NCBI GenBank assembly: GCA_009760855.2
Contig: WPIO01000144.1
Coordinates: 351,501 to 415,500, forward strand
Origin: Cristatella mucedo
Taxonomy: Eukaryota > Bryozoa > Phylactolaemata > Cristatellidae
Reading direction: 5' to 3'
Length of the DNA: 64,000 nucleotides
In this document: in pieces, positions 12,721 through 24,105 of the stretch
Position numbering within the stretch: the first letter of the stretch is position 1
How the letters are laid out: each line of letters begins with the position of its first letter
The notes under the pieces: model-generated
Seen by the model: the letters and a program-made list of their open reading frames with translations, nothing else
Database searches by the model: none
Told to the model about the DNA's origin: nothing
Translations under genes and position numbers: made by a program

Positions 12721-13314
12721 CCGAGCTCTGTGGCCGTTGATCAACCGGGCAGCCATCAAAGCTCTTTCGGCAAAGGAGACGAGTGATCGATAGGATCGAT
12801 AGAAGATCAATAGAATCGATAGAAGATCAAGCGGAAAAGCCTTTCAAAGGTTCGCTCGTCTTTTCAAAAGTCATAGGATAAACCTTAGCAAACGGCAGTA
12901 CTTATTAAAGGGTCCTGCGACTCGAAGCAATAAACATTCCTCAGATCTCTGTCGATTCATGCCGCTCAACAGATGGGACTGAGATCGATATACGATCGGG
13001 ATTACGCATGCAATCAGGATAAGGTTGATTTGACTGGTGAAAAGTGTAGTAAACTAAACATTGACTGATTTTGCAGCCTTATAGATTTATAGCCGCTGAA
13101 AAGCTGCAACACTATTCACTTTCGCCTAGTGCAGGCAAGTGAAGGAAAGCCAGCTGCGGAGTGCATCTACTCAACTCAGTCCGTGCATTGGGCTCGTCTT
13201 AAAAAGGGACCAAGCACGCATATTCTATTCGCTGCGGTGATCTTCTGATTGCATACGTGCCTACCTTAAACTTGACAGAGCTAAATAGGATAAGTTGATA
13301 ATGCAGTCAACATT
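12721..13314. other. Unassigned; two 20-bp tandem units at 12791-12830
   Basis: TAGGATCGATAGAAGATCAA is followed directly by TAGAATCGATAGAAGATCAA. No gene is visible; part may be an eroded LINE continuation. Confidence 0.4.
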
Positions 13315-13315
13315 C

Positions 13316-13540
13316 TAGGAAAAATAAACTCATCCTTGCGAAGAATCGTCGCGAGTATCGTTGTAAAAAAACTGGTTCAGTATGTCTATGCGTGCGTAAT
13401 ATCGCGTCTCGACTTCTGCGTGTAACTCACTACGCGAAACTCCCTTTGCCTGAGGTTTATGACGTTTCCAATGCATCTAAACACTAACCAACTGACGTGG
13501 CTTCCTGTCCTGAAATGAGGTGTAATTCTCTTAGGTCGTG
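13316..13540 (+). pseudogene. Heavily decayed LINE reverse transcriptase C-terminal fragment
   Basis: Translation around 13368-13425 gives KLVQYVYACVISRLDFC then a stop, matching the KLVHAFVTTRLDFC motif downstream of the polymerase domain in LINE-A. LTWLPVLK near 13491 matches LHWLAVKQRI. Several stops and indels lie between. Confidence 0.65.
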
Positions 13541-13544
13541 TTGG

Positions 13545-13740
13545 CTCCTAGCCTAGGGGTCGAGGTGCTCGCTCTAGGGGTCGAGGGGTCGAGGTGCTCG
13601 CTCTTCCGGATCGCGGGTTTGAGTCCTGCAGTGGGCAATCCTCGATTGGCCGCTGCAAGCGGTGGCGAGAGCCGTTTAGGCTCTTCTGCCGCTCTACAAA
13701 TGAGGCTGTAGAATCAGCTAATCTTTTTTGTCGCTTTTCT
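13545..13740 (+). mobile_element. SINE-A (tRNA-derived)
   Basis: B box in GCGGGTTTGAGTCCTGCAGT, then the body GCTGCAAGCGGTGGCGAGAG and tail GAGGCTGTAGAATCAGCTAA. The head has an internal duplication of GGGGTCGAGGTGCTCGCTCT around 13556-13605. Confidence 0.82.
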
Positions 13741-14105
13741 TAATGGTTTTCGTTTCACAAACTCTGGGATCGCGCACACGGCAATCTAATAATAGTAATA
13801 ATAATAAGCATTTTGAGCCGCCCCTTAAAAGAGAGCCAAATTACGATAAGGAATTTTTCTGAAGAGGAAGGCTCCGTCAGCCTGTCGGCGCTTCGTAGAT
13901 TACAGCCGGGCAACTAGGCGCGGTGTCTGTAGGCAGGCCGGCTTCCGTTGGCTGCCGGCTTCCGGCCCCGCGAGCAACGACCGAAGCCGGCTGTCAGCTT
14001 CCGTCGTTTCTCCCGGGGCACGACCTTTAGGAAGAGGTGACATTTTCTGGATAATGAGACGACAACTCGCGAACGCGCGTGAAATAGAGGCTCGGGCATT
14101 CACGT

Positions 14106-15840
14106 ACCGACCAAGAGAACTTGAGCAACTACCACCCAATCTCCTAACTACCATTCCTATCAAAGACACTGGAACTAGTCTTAGCAGACCAGCTGAACTC
14201 GTATATGAAAACTTCAAACCGTGCTAGTAAGTTCCAGTCTGATTTTAGAACTAATCACTCCACAGAGTCTGCATTGCTTCGGGTGTACTACGGTGTACCT
14301 GCTTAGGAATGCAGACATGGGTAGAGTATCTCTGCTTGCTTTGCTCGATCTTTCGGAAGCCTTTGATACTATCGATCACCAAGTCCTTCGCTCTCATCTC
14401 GCCTGGGCATTACTGGCACTCCATTGCAGTGGCTTAGGTCCTATCTCAGTGGGAGACTCCAGAGTATTGATGTGAATGGACAAAGATCATCCGAGGAACC
14501 TCTGAAAAATGGGGCACCTCAGGACTCTGTGCTTGGTCCTATTCTTTTCGCGGTTTATACTCTCCCTCTTGCTGATGTGATTGCCAAGCACAATCTAGGC
14601 TTTCACTCTTATGCGGATGACACTAATTTGTACTTTTGCTTTGATCCCTCCCAGCCCTCCAGCACGCCAAATTCTCTCAACTCCCTGGCTGCATGTACTG
14701 ATGACATCCACACATGGGTGGCAGCAAATTTTCTTAAACTGAAAGATAATAAAGCCAACTTACTAGATACTAGCAAACCAAATGTGATTCAGAACTTGGA
14801 AAATCCAACGCTCAAAATCGGCTCTCCAGCTTATCTTCCGTTGAATCTGCACGAAATCTAGGTGTCATGTTCCAAAGTGACCTTTCGTTAGACGAACACA
14901 TCAGCTCCGCAATCAAGTCTGCCTACTTTCAGCTACCTCACATTGCTAAAATTCGGATTTATTTAGGCAGGGATACCACATCTAAGTTGGTCCATGCATT
15001 TGTGACAACCCGTCTTGACTTCTGTAACTCACTGCTTGCTGGCCTATCGGCATGTGCACTTAGGCGCTTACAGCTGGTGCAAAACTCGGCAGCTAGGCTT
15101 GTCGGTCAGGAGCGTCGCTGTTGCCACATCACACCACTTCTCGCCGACCTGCACTGGCTCGCTGTCAAGCAACGGATCGTCTTCAAGGTTTTGTCGCTCA
15201 CTTTTAGGTCCCTTCATTCTTTGGCTCCAGCTTACCTATCAGATAAACTCCCCCCACCAGGCTAAGCATTGCGCCACTCGCTTTTCGGAATCCAACAGTT
15301 TACCAATGCCTCGTACAAATCTCAAATTCTTTGGAGACCGTGCCTTTAGTTCATATGCTCCCAAAGCCTGGAACTCACTCCCGACTTGTGTCAGAACATT
15401 CCCTGACTTGACCGCATTCAAAAAGAACTTAAAACACACCTATTTAGGACAGCATTTAGTGTGTCCCTGTGATTCGTCCTTCATTTGCTTATGCGTTCTG
15501 ACACTGTGCATGCTGCCACTAACAAAACTTGCATGCTGACCCTGTGCATGTTACCCTTAGCCCCGTTATTCTTGTTGTTTATCGAGCATGCTAACACTAA
15601 CCATCCGATCATGTTTCCTTTGCAGCAAATTTAAAGCGACCAGGGTTGCTTTTCACGAGCTCGGGTCGAGATCGTGGGTTCGAATCCTGCGGTGGGCGAT
15701 CCTTTATTATCGCTGTTGCAAGCGGTGAGTATAGCCGTAAAGGCTCTTCTGTCACTATCCAGAAGAGGCTAATAAACCAGCTTGTATTATATCATTATTA
15801 TTATTAATAATCTCCGAGGGCGCTTTATCAAGTGTGTTAT
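14106..15840 (+). mobile_element. LINE-A copy (L2/CR1-like), 5'-truncated, frame-broken
   Basis: It begins inside the ORF at the segment equivalent to LSNYRP and runs to the 3' terminus. Domains in order are the RT core (LLDLSEAFDTIDHQVL, with Ser for Ala; SVLGPILFAVYTLPL; intact SYADDTNLYF), then VHAFVTTRLDFCNSLLAG, RLQLVQNSAARL and [12 protein letters not shown]. This order is typical of L2/CR1-clade non-LTR elements. Frame changes near 14410, 14845 and 15255 make it inactive. The endonuclease end is missing. The 3' UTR is split by a SINE-A at 15645-15812. Confidence 0.93.
15645..15812 (+). mobile_element. SINE-A inserted in the LINE-A 3' UTR
   Basis: The LINE-A terminus reads AAATTTAAAGCGAC, then SINE-A sequence (GTTGCTTTTCACGAGCTCGG, GGGTTCGAATCCTGCGGTGG, GTAAAGGCTCTTCTGTCACT), then resumes with CTCCGAGGGCGCTTTATCAA at about 15811. 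Its tail is ATTATTATTAATAA. Confidence 0.85.
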
Positions 15841-16495
15841 CATTGTTATCATTATTATTACCACCACCTAACTGAGCCCGCGGTCGCTCTACGGTCAGCA
15901 CATCGCGCATGCGCAGCGGCACCGCCCACTACCGCCGCAGCCATTCCTCGGCTGCCGGCGTGTGGGCCGAGGCCGCTAGTCCGCATTGGCAGCCCGCTAG
16001 CGCCGCTTACCATTGACTGACATAATCCTGATCTCTCAACTCTAAGCGGGCTCGCGGGCAACGGCCACAAAGGACGCGGTGGAAGTAATGGCCGGCTTTG
16101 CTGGTCGAGTTGGCCGACCGCAAAAGAAAGATGGAGGACGCTTCGCGGCCATTTCGTCGTCATGTGACAGCGAGCGCTGGCGGCCGTCGCACGCTTGACG
16201 GTACGCCGGGACGTATTCGATAGTGCGGCTCGCTCACTCACTGCGGCTTCGACTGTCACGCTCGTCGTCGTCGCTCGTCGAATATTAGCAGTCTTGGTTT
16301 TTCGGCGTTACTCTCCGCTTGGCGCAATAGTAACCGACTGCTATCTGAGCGATGGGTAGGAACAAAAGGTCAAGGGCGGCTTACGGGATTTTAGTCGGCC
16401 AGCACTTGCCCGTTCGCGCGTGCTTATTTCTACTCAATTTCGATAGCGATGATGCATGTCTTTCATGACGGTAGGGTAGGTAAATTGACTACTAT

Positions 16496-16502
<7 letters not shown>
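15841..16502. other. CpG-rich block, no gene recognised
   Basis: GC-rich sequence falling to AT-rich near 16430. No conserved coding segment was found. Confidence 0.4.
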
Positions 16503-16540
<38 letters not shown>

Positions 16541-16561
16541 ATATATATATATATATATATT
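16503..16561. repeat. (TA)n microsatellite
   Basis: Two TA runs separated by AAGG. Confidence 0.97.
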
Positions 16562-16577
16562 TGTTTTCAACTGCTGC

Positions 16578-16640
16578 CCTAATAATAATAATACATTTAA
16601 TAAAGCACCCTCAGAGAACTCAATCTCGTTCTAGGCGCTG
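16578..16640 (-). mobile_element. LINE-A or SINE-C terminal fragment
   Basis: TAATAATAATACATTTAATA, then AAGCACCCTCAGAGAACTCA and ATCTCGTTCTAGGCGCT, is the reverse of the shared LINE-A/SINE-C tail. Only the last ~60 bp are present, so the family cannot be decided. Confidence 0.75.
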
Positions 16641-16894
16641 CTGACATGACTTAAGCATTAGACGGACACACCTTGAAAGTTAAAAAAAAAAAAAGATCGC
16701 GGTATCGTTGCTCTCGAAAAAAATGAGACCGCTGGCTGCCGCTCCACGGGTATGTAGCCGGCCATGCCGGTTCCGTTCAGTTCACGGCGGGGCACACAAT
16801 GGCAACTTTGACCAAGCAGCAAAGAGGTGGATGCTAGAAAAGCTTCTCTGTCTTATTTCCAAATGCACAATTCCAAATGCACAAACAACAATTC

Positions 16895-17270
16895 TATGTT
16901 CAGTGATTAACTCTATAAGCAGACCAAAACTTACTAGCAAGGGTTGAAGTTTCAATAGATGTGTTCAGCCGGTCTGTCACAGCTCGCTACAATGTCTTTG
17001 ATAAGAGAGTAGTAGAAGGGAGACTGGGCGGAAGTTGCTAATGCTCTCTTGGTCTAGTGTCGCTCGCTTGAATAATGGCCTCACTACAGCTTTTCTGAAA
17101 GGTACTGGGACATGATCTGAGGCTAATGGCATGGTCATGAGGTTATTTATGCATCGCAGCAGCAGATCGATGCATCCTAGAAGCAGCAGATTGATAGATC
17201 GATGCATCCTAGAAGCAGCAGATCGATAGATCGATGTACCTTAGAAGCAGCACAGTGAGAAATTGGGTCT
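16895..17270 (-). mobile_element. LINE-A fragment, region upstream of and into the RT domain
   Basis: Reverse translation gives MPLASDHVPVPFRKAVVRPLF then TLDQESISNFRPVSLL, the LINE segment just before the polymerase core, and at 16899-16975 the region equivalent to 14190-14260. About three tandem copies of a 31-34-bp unit around GCATCCTAGAAGCAGCAGAT (17162-17245) repeat the INLLLLGCIDLLL codons. Confidence 0.85.
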
Positions 17271-17522
17271 AAATGACTGGTTGTCTTCTTTGACTAGGAT
17301 CTGAACTTTAGAATGATGCTGCGCATGTGCCTCCTTTAATGTAGACATTGGTTTTCTGCAAGGAATCGAGTTACATAGTTGCAAACAAGATGCTACCAAT
17401 ATAGGGGATTGACTCACTGATTCCGTCTATCTATCTTCTCGACAAAGAAGCTGGACAAGCAATTGCCGATAAGTCCTCGGGCTCGACATTAAACTTCGTG
17501 GATGGAAAGGAAGGGAAATACT
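17271..17522. other. Unassigned sequence
   Basis: No family or gene recognised; the first part could be a degraded continuation of the preceding LINE-A fragment. Confidence 0.4.
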
Positions 17523-17620
17523 TGCTGATTTAACAGCCGCTTTTGCATAGGGGCGACCTCGAGACCAAGGTCGTGAAAAGCAACCGCCTTACCTAGTGTG
17601 CCATCACGGCTCACCTGATG
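17523..17620 (-). mobile_element. SINE-A, internally deleted
   Basis: GCTGATTTAACAGCCGCTTT joins directly to GACCTCGAGACCAAGGTCGT and GAAAAGCAACCGCCTTACCT, the reverse of the SINE-A tail and head. The B box and central body are missing. Confidence 0.8.
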
Positions 17621-17635
17621 CGTCAATATTACTGA

Positions 17636-17812
17636 GCGGTGATAGTCCAGGAGGTACGGTGCTCGCTCTTCATGATCGACGTAGTGGGTTCGAATCCCGC
17701 AGTGGGCGATCCTTGATTGCCCATTTTAAGCAATGAAGATAGCCGCTAAAGCTCCTCTGCCACTACAAAAATGAGGCTGTTAAATCAACTCTGACTTTTA
17801 TTTATTAGTACA
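17636..17812 (+). mobile_element. SINE-A
   Basis: B box GTGGGTTCGAATCCCGCAGT, body GATAGCCGCTAAAGCTCCTC, tail GAGGCTGTTAAATCAACTCT and a TTTATT end. It lies 15 bp from an oppositely oriented SINE-A fragment. Confidence 0.85.
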
Positions 17813-18074
17813 GGCTGACTGACTTTGAAAGAGCTCGTTCGGCGGCGGCCCGTATTCGGCTCAATTCGCAGCCAGCAGAAAATGTCTTCAAGGTAAGGCT
17901 GGCTCTTGTTACGGAGGTTCTAAGTTTAGGATTGGCCGTGCTGAGTGTGTAGCGGGCGTTCGTCGGACCGTCGGTCGTGAAATCGAAAGCCATACGGGCC
18001 GGGCCGCCCAAGCGGCAGCACTCAACTGAAACTGCCGTCCTCCGCGTTACCAGTGACATCGTATGCAAAACGAT

Positions 18075-19525
18075 CGCGGGAATGTCACTGCCCTAGCTCT
18101 GCTAAGTCTATCGGCTGCCTTCAAACGTCCTACTTGAACAATTGAGACCAACGATCGGTCTGGCAGACGAGGCCCTGGCGTGGTGTAAATGGATCTTGTC
18201 TGGTCGTTTAAATCGTTTGATTCGTTTAACCGTTTAAATCGTATAATCATTTTAATCGTTTAAATCGTTTGAATCTCGTCTGATCGTTTAAATGAGTCTT
18301 GTCTGATTGTTTAAATGGATCTTGTCTGATCGTATTCTATCCGTGTCGTGTAGGGGTCAGGTCTCATCTACCAAACCAGTCACCTATAGAGTCTCTCAAG
18401 GGTCCGTCCTCGGTCCCTTGTTGTTCTCCATTTATACTCGACCTTTGGGAAAAGTTATTAAGGGCCCATGGAATAGGAAATCACTTTTATGCTGATGATA
18501 CTCAGCTGTATTAGTCATTCAAACAGTTGGAATCGGCTGCAGAAACCGATAAACTGAATGCTTACATTGCTGACATTCGATACTGGATGTCAGAAAATTT
18601 CTTGGAACTTAATGATGATCAAACTGAACTGCTGCTCATAGGACACCCTAAACGTGTGGCTGAATTGGAAGGTTCTAGTCTTTTAGTTGATGATGTGCGA
18701 CCATCACCATGCTCGAAATTTAGGTATCGTTTTCGACGGCTGCCTAAATTTTAAAATCTTCATTCAGAAGACTGCTTCTACAGCAACTATCACGTCCGAT
18801 CCCTATCTAAGATAAGAAGCTGTCTTCCACAGTGGCTTGCAAACATTTTAACTAGCTCTTTAGTTCTATCTCGGCTAGATTGTTGTAATTCCCTTTTGGC
18901 TGGGCTACCGAAAAAAGCAACTAGGCCACTGCAGATGGCTGTTAATATGGCTGCAAGGTTAGTCTTCAAGTCCCAGAGGTTTGACCACGTATCTCCTTTG
19001 CTGAAAGAGCTAAGATGGCTGCCGGTTGATCATCGGATACAGAGCAAAGTTTTCACTCTGACCCACAAGGCCCACTACGGCTTGGTGCCTCCATACCTAG
19101 CTGAACTGCTGCATCAGTTTCAGCTTCTTTGCGCCCTCAGGTCTTGTATGGGCAATAAATTAGCTGTTCCATTCCTCTGCTTAAAGACCGTTGGCGACCG
19201 AAGCTTTAGCTCTGCAGGTCCTAGACTGTGGAACTTAATTCCACGATTCTTACGCATCGACAACTACTCTCCTACTGCCGACTATGGCTGATCCTTTTCA
19301 GCGGTCCCGAGCTGCTACTTCCATGCTACTCACGACCTCAACTGCTCTCTTGACTCTGCTATGCTTCCCACTTTCTCTTTGTTGCGTGAGATGAAGTCTG
19401 TTGGCTACCAAATGCGTACCGAAAGCCGCTTTGGCTATGAGTGTGCTATACAAAACTCTCCTGCGTAACACCCAAATGGTCTTTGTAGCTTTGTGGAGTT
19501 ACAGACGGATATACCTCTCTGCGAA
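18075..19525 (+). mobile_element. LINE-B copy (L2/CR1-like), 5'-truncated, frame-broken
   Basis: It opens with NVTALALLSLSAAFK, equivalent to the LLDLSAAFDT motif of the RT core. ADEALAWCKWILSGR follows, then [17 protein letters not shown] and FYADDTQLY with a stop after it, then MSENFLELNDDQTELLLIGH, MAARLVFKSQRFDHVSPLLKEL and FSSAGPRLWN. The 3' UTR carries TTCCCACTTTCTCTTTGTTG and CAAAACTCTCCTGCGTAACA and ends near TACAGACGGATATACC. A short-period AATCGTTTA-type expansion at 18197-18325 interrupts the RT core. It differs from LINE-A in its whole 3' end. Confidence 0.92.
18197..18325. repeat. Degenerate GTTTAAATC-type tandem expansion inside LINE-B
   Basis: GGTCGTTTAAATCGTTTGAT and variants repeat about ten times. 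The LINE segment TAAATGGATCTTGTCTGGTC is then repeated at 18275, 18295 and 18313, as expected of slippage plus segmental duplication. Confidence 0.85.
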
Positions 19526-21563
19526 CTGGCAAGGACCTAAAACACGCGCATGTTAGGTTATGAACGTGCTTGAGATTATTAGCGAATCCCGAATAAAATC
19601 CGACTTAAGCTTAGAAGCTGCAACAGCGCCTTCCTAAAGGTTGGCGTTAGAAATTTTTTGATAATTGCTGGGGTGGTACCTTAGCAGTTATCTTGGGATA
19701 GCTTTCGACTGTACTGGTAAGCAGGGTATCTGAAACGTGGCTTTATATATTGGCTGGATTACGGCACGTCCTGATAGCGGAATCGAGTTCTTGATCGCTG
19801 AAGCAGCTGCTTGATCTGCCAAAATGTGACATTCGAAAGAGGAATGTGTGAAATTATCCGAATGCAGGTGCCTTGCTTTGCCAAATATGAATGAAAATGA
19901 GAAACATATTGAATCAAATTAGCGGGCATTAGTTTTTCTAAAGAGTTTAAGAAGTTATAGTCGCTTAGAAAAAGTTATAATGCTTCGCAGCAGCTTGTAG
20001 TTTTGTGACGTCTTTTTCGTGACCAATGGCTTTCCTTGCATTGATGGCGGACTAGCTGTTCGTAAATTTGCACACTCTTGGACGGATAATCTGACGCCAT
20101 CTTACAGTATTCATGTCTCAGTATACGTGCATGTCAAAGGATTAGCTATACCGAGTACGAATTAGAGCTTCGCTCAACTTCGCCACCGCAGGCAACGCTG
20201 CTCGCTACGACCTTGCGAAGTACTGAGTACTCAGCGAAAGGAGCGCTGTATCTTGAGGCGGCTTCAGAGATGCGCACACACCCCCCCCCTGGGCAAACCC
20301 GGAAATAGGAAAAGCAGGGCGCCTTACATTCCCAGCACTCCTTCAGCCTCGCTCTGAGCCGCCGCATTGTCACCAGAGGTGTAGTCCAGATCGAGATTCA
20401 GTTCCTTTGAAGAAGTCTCGTGAACGCACGAACGAGAACAATTAATTGTTCAAGTACGCCGGTACAATTTTAGGATCGCCTTTGAAGTTAGCCTTACAAT
20501 GGACGGGGGTGTGTGCAGCCAGGTGCACCGGATGTACTGCGACTCGTTCGCGGGTAAATAGTGCTACGAATGCATGCCGGCTGCAGGTGTGTCGGCGTCA
20601 ATGTTTGCTACCTCGAAGCAGAGTTCGCCGGCAGTGGCGGCCAATATACGCAGATGGCAAACGGAGTCAACTTTCCATTAAGATAGCAAAAACGTTCTCG
20701 AGCATTATAAACCTCTGACGTAGCAACACGAAGCACCGCCAAGCTGCGATCCATTCCCCCGACAACGTATTGTGCAGATAGCGCCAACAGCTGCACTTGC
20801 CTAACATTCCTGACCAATGAACCGGCAGCCACTTACATTATCGCTCCCGCCTGCCTGCCGCGACCGCAGCTGTTAGCGCGGACAATGTAGGAACACCTCG
20901 CGGTTACTAAAATAAAAAAGAGCTCGCAGCGCAACTAGGCTCTGCTGGCAGGAAACATAATGGCGGGTTAGAGAAACGGACTGCGAACATAATCTTGAGG
21001 GGTCAGACCGCGGCCTAAGTTTAGCTACTTAACTATGGGACCTTTGTTCAGGAGTACTCGGGCCCGGCCGCTCGGAAAGCGGACGCAGCCGAGAGGCAAC
21101 CGTAATCTGATTCGCCGCCGCCATATTGGCCACCGACGCCAGAAGAAGAGTGTCTGCACTTGCAGACGCTGCAATGCAATCCTCAATGCCGCCTCGATGC
21201 AGAAGCGGACCGGACGCCGAACGCAACGAGTGCCGCCGCAAGCTGTCTAGCCGGCCGTTAGCTGTCTGCTTTAGCCGATCTGCTTGCTGCTGCTGTTGGT
21301 GCTGCTGGTGCTGCTGCAGCTGCTGCAACCATGCTTTCGCTTATCAAGAAAGGTACGACCATCAAAGAAGAGTTAGGTGTTACTCAGTGCTGCTTTCCAT
21401 TCGGCACGCTTATCAGATATGCTTCAAGGCTAGCATGTATCGACATATTAAAGCGGGTAAAATATTATCATTATTATTATTATTATTATTATGCGCTTCC
21501 AAGAGCTCTGCTTAGGAGTTTCTTAAAGCTCCGATCACTATAAGATTACCACCTCGTTATATC
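19526..21563. other. Unassigned, about 2 kb
   Basis: No gene recognised. It holds a C run at 20281-20289, an interrupted CTG cluster at 21287-21325 (GCTGCTGTTGGTGCTGCTGG type) and (TTA)n at 21468-21491. No LINE or SINE match was seen. Confidence 0.4.
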
Positions 21564-21581
21564 AGAGAGATAGATAGATAG

Positions 21582-21671
<90 letters not shown>

Positions 21672-21761
21672 GAGCGGGACACGCAGACAGGGAAACTCGC
21701 GCGCACGCACACGCACATATACACACACACATACACATATACACACTATATGCATATAAAT

Positions 21762-21794
<33 letters not shown>

Positions 21795-21796
21795 AT
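21564..21796. repeat. Compound (GATA)/(GA)n and (CA)n microsatellite
   Basis: TAGATAGATAGACAGATAGA leads into pure GA at about 21590-21666, then a 35-bp spacer and an imperfect CA/TA tract with ACACACATATATATATA at its end. Confidence 0.97.
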
Positions 21797-22009
21797 ATAC
21801 AGTAAGACTATACTCTCTCTTCATCTTTTTTGTTCAATATTCCCGAAAAGGTTTCACTGAGCAATGCGAAACAAGTTAACAAGAACGAATTGCAGGTATT
21901 TGAAAATTGCAGCCGAGATTCAAGAGACACCGCATCACTGAAACTGCTCTTCACCGTTTGACCATCAAAACTCTTGCTGGAAGCAGCAATGAAGGCAACA
22001 TTTTGTTCC

Positions 22010-22680
22010 ATTCAACACTACGGTTGTCCTGGCCCTGATCGATCTATTCGCTACGTTCAACATAATTGATCTCAATCCCCTATTTGAACCGTTGAACGCA
22101 ACCGTCGGTCGGTCGGGTGGATTAGGCTCTGGCGGGTGGTTCGACTCGCGCTTGTCCGAACCTAGTCGGTCGTGTCATATGTCGCGTGTCCACGTCTCAT
22201 CCAGCAGACTAGTCACCCGTCGAGTGCCACTAGGGGCCCATTCTCAGTTCACTACTGTTCTCCATGTATACCTTTCGGAAAAATGATCTCGCCCATGGAT
22301 CGGCTATCCCTTCCTTGCTGACTTCCTTGCTGACGGCATGCAACTGTATTTCTGTCATTTATATAACCATCTGAGCAGAATGCTTGCCATAAAGACATAA
22401 AATCCCGGATTTCGGCCAACTTCTTTAAGCTGTACGACGATGAAACTGAATTGCTACTCACAGGACAACCCAGACGTGTGGCTAGACTATAAGACTTTGC
22501 CCTTCTAATAGGCGATGCTGCAGTGCGACCGTCACTATGTGTTCGGCATGTAGGTGTCCCCTTTGATAACTGCCTAAAAATTGGAAGGCTTCATTAACGA
22601 GTTTTCCACAGATAGCCATTACGTTCCATCTCTGTCTACGATCAGAGACTGTCTACTATGGTGGCTTTCCAAATATTAGA
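22010..22680 (+). mobile_element. LINE-B fragment, strongly decayed RT region
   Basis: VLALIDLFATFNIIDLNPL at 22027 matches the LLDLSAAFDT motif. Near 22430 KLYDDETELLLTGQPRRVARL matches the LNDDQTELLLIGHPKRVAEL block of the 18-kb copy, and KTSGISANFF precedes it. Many stops and indels. The YADD motif is not recognisable. Confidence 0.75.
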
Positions 22681-22733
22681 TCGGCTCCCTGATTCTGTCA
22701 AGAAAAGAGATGGAATTACAGTATTTGGGAGAG

Positions 22734-22766
22734 GTCAAGAGAGGTCGAGAGAGAGGTCGAGAGGTC

Positions 22767-22803
<37 letters not shown>
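22734..22803. repeat. GAGGTC-type units grading into (GA)n
   Basis: AGAGAGGTCGAGAGGTCGTG is followed by pure GA. It abuts the decayed LINE-B. Confidence 0.93.
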
Positions 22804-22807
<4 letters not shown>

Positions 22808-22861
22808 GGAAGATTTAGGGAGGCAGGACAGAGATACCACCCGATTTTGGGAATCTAACTG

Positions 22862-23270
22862 TTAACCTATACCTCGTACAAACCTCAAATCCTTTGGAGA
22901 CCGTGCCTTTAGTTCGTATGTTCCCAAAGCCTAGAACTCATTCCCGGCTTGCGTAACGGCAAATACTGACTTGACTCCATTTAAAAAGAAATTAAGAACG
23001 CACCTATTTATCACAGCATTTAGTGGATCCACGTAATTCTTTCTTTATGTGCTTACGCGTGCTGATGCTGCCCACGCTGCCACTAACCACACTTGCATGC
23101 TGACCCAGTGCATGTTACCCCTAACCATGTTATTTTGTTGTTTATCGAGCATGCTACCACTAACCATCCGACCGTGCTTCCTTTGCAGCAATTGGAAAGT
23201 GCCTAGAAAGAGATCGAGTTCTCTGAGGGCGCTTTATCAGGTATTATTATTATTATTATTATTATTCTTA
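22862..23270 (+). mobile_element. LINE-A 3' end, 5'-truncated
   Basis: It starts at CTATACCTCGTACAAACCTC (ORF end, [16 protein letters not shown] region, decayed). The 3' UTR marker GCTGCCACTAACCACACTTG follows, then the end AAAGTGCCTAGAAAGAGATC and GAGTTCTCTGAGGGCGCTTT, then (ATT)n. Confidence 0.9.
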
Positions 23271-23284
23271 TGTGTTATTAGTAC

Positions 23285-23285
<1 letters not shown>

Positions 23286-23358
<73 letters not shown>
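23286..23358. repeat. (TA)n(GA)n compound microsatellite
   Basis: Pure TA then pure GA, directly after a LINE-A tail. Confidence 0.97.
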
Positions 23359-23362
<4 letters not shown>

Positions 23363-24105
23363 GAAGAGTACTAGCCAAACAGAACGAAACAATGAGAAAC
23401 AGAGAGGAAAATATCAGTGTGCATTTTAGATTATGTGACGCATGCGGAAAAAAAACATTTCTACGATCCTCTGCCAGACCTCGTGAAAAGCTTCGCTCAG
23501 TCGCTTTCGGCGGTAGTTGCTGTTCAGTCGTTAGCGAAGCGAGCGTCTCGTTGACTTACAGGCATGAGTCGGCGCGGATCGTCTCATGCTGACGCCATTG
23601 TTGCAAGCGAGCTGCAGCGGCTTCTGCACCGTTTGCTCCTCGATCAAAGCGCAGCCCCGCTTCTCCCCCGCCCGCTCCACTCTCCCCCCCCCGCTCCGTC
23701 CCCCGCGTATCGGCGCCAGTCCTTGCAGTCACGTGACAAACAATGTCGGAGTTCGTGCCTCCGAAGTCCGGCCGGAAGTGAGTCGCAGATGCTGCTTCGC
23801 TAAATGCAAGTATGCCGACTCTGGCGGAGCGCGGCAGCAGTAAAGAGCCGCCCGCGCCTCAAAATAGCAAGTTCGCGTCGTTAATTGAGAGACGAGTCTA
23901 TTCCATAGCCGTAAAGAGGCGCGTGCGTACTCGGCGGCGTGCAACTCACTTCGAAGGGAAAGTACAGCTACTCACTCGCTCTAGGCTCAAAGTACAAGTG
24001 ACCAACTGCTCGTTCCGAGTCAGCTAAACTTAATAACTTTTGATAATGATGGGCTGTTCCTTTCGGTTTCAATTAAGGACCCGCTGATAAATAATCTCTA
24101 TGCCA
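23359..24105. other. Unassigned, partly CpG-rich
   Basis: No conserved coding segment recognised. Confidence 0.4.

Noticed and set aside
14221-15539. A host protein gene with several exons
   Set aside because: The frames are pieces of one LINE reverse transcriptase broken by frameshifts, with no splice sites at the breaks.
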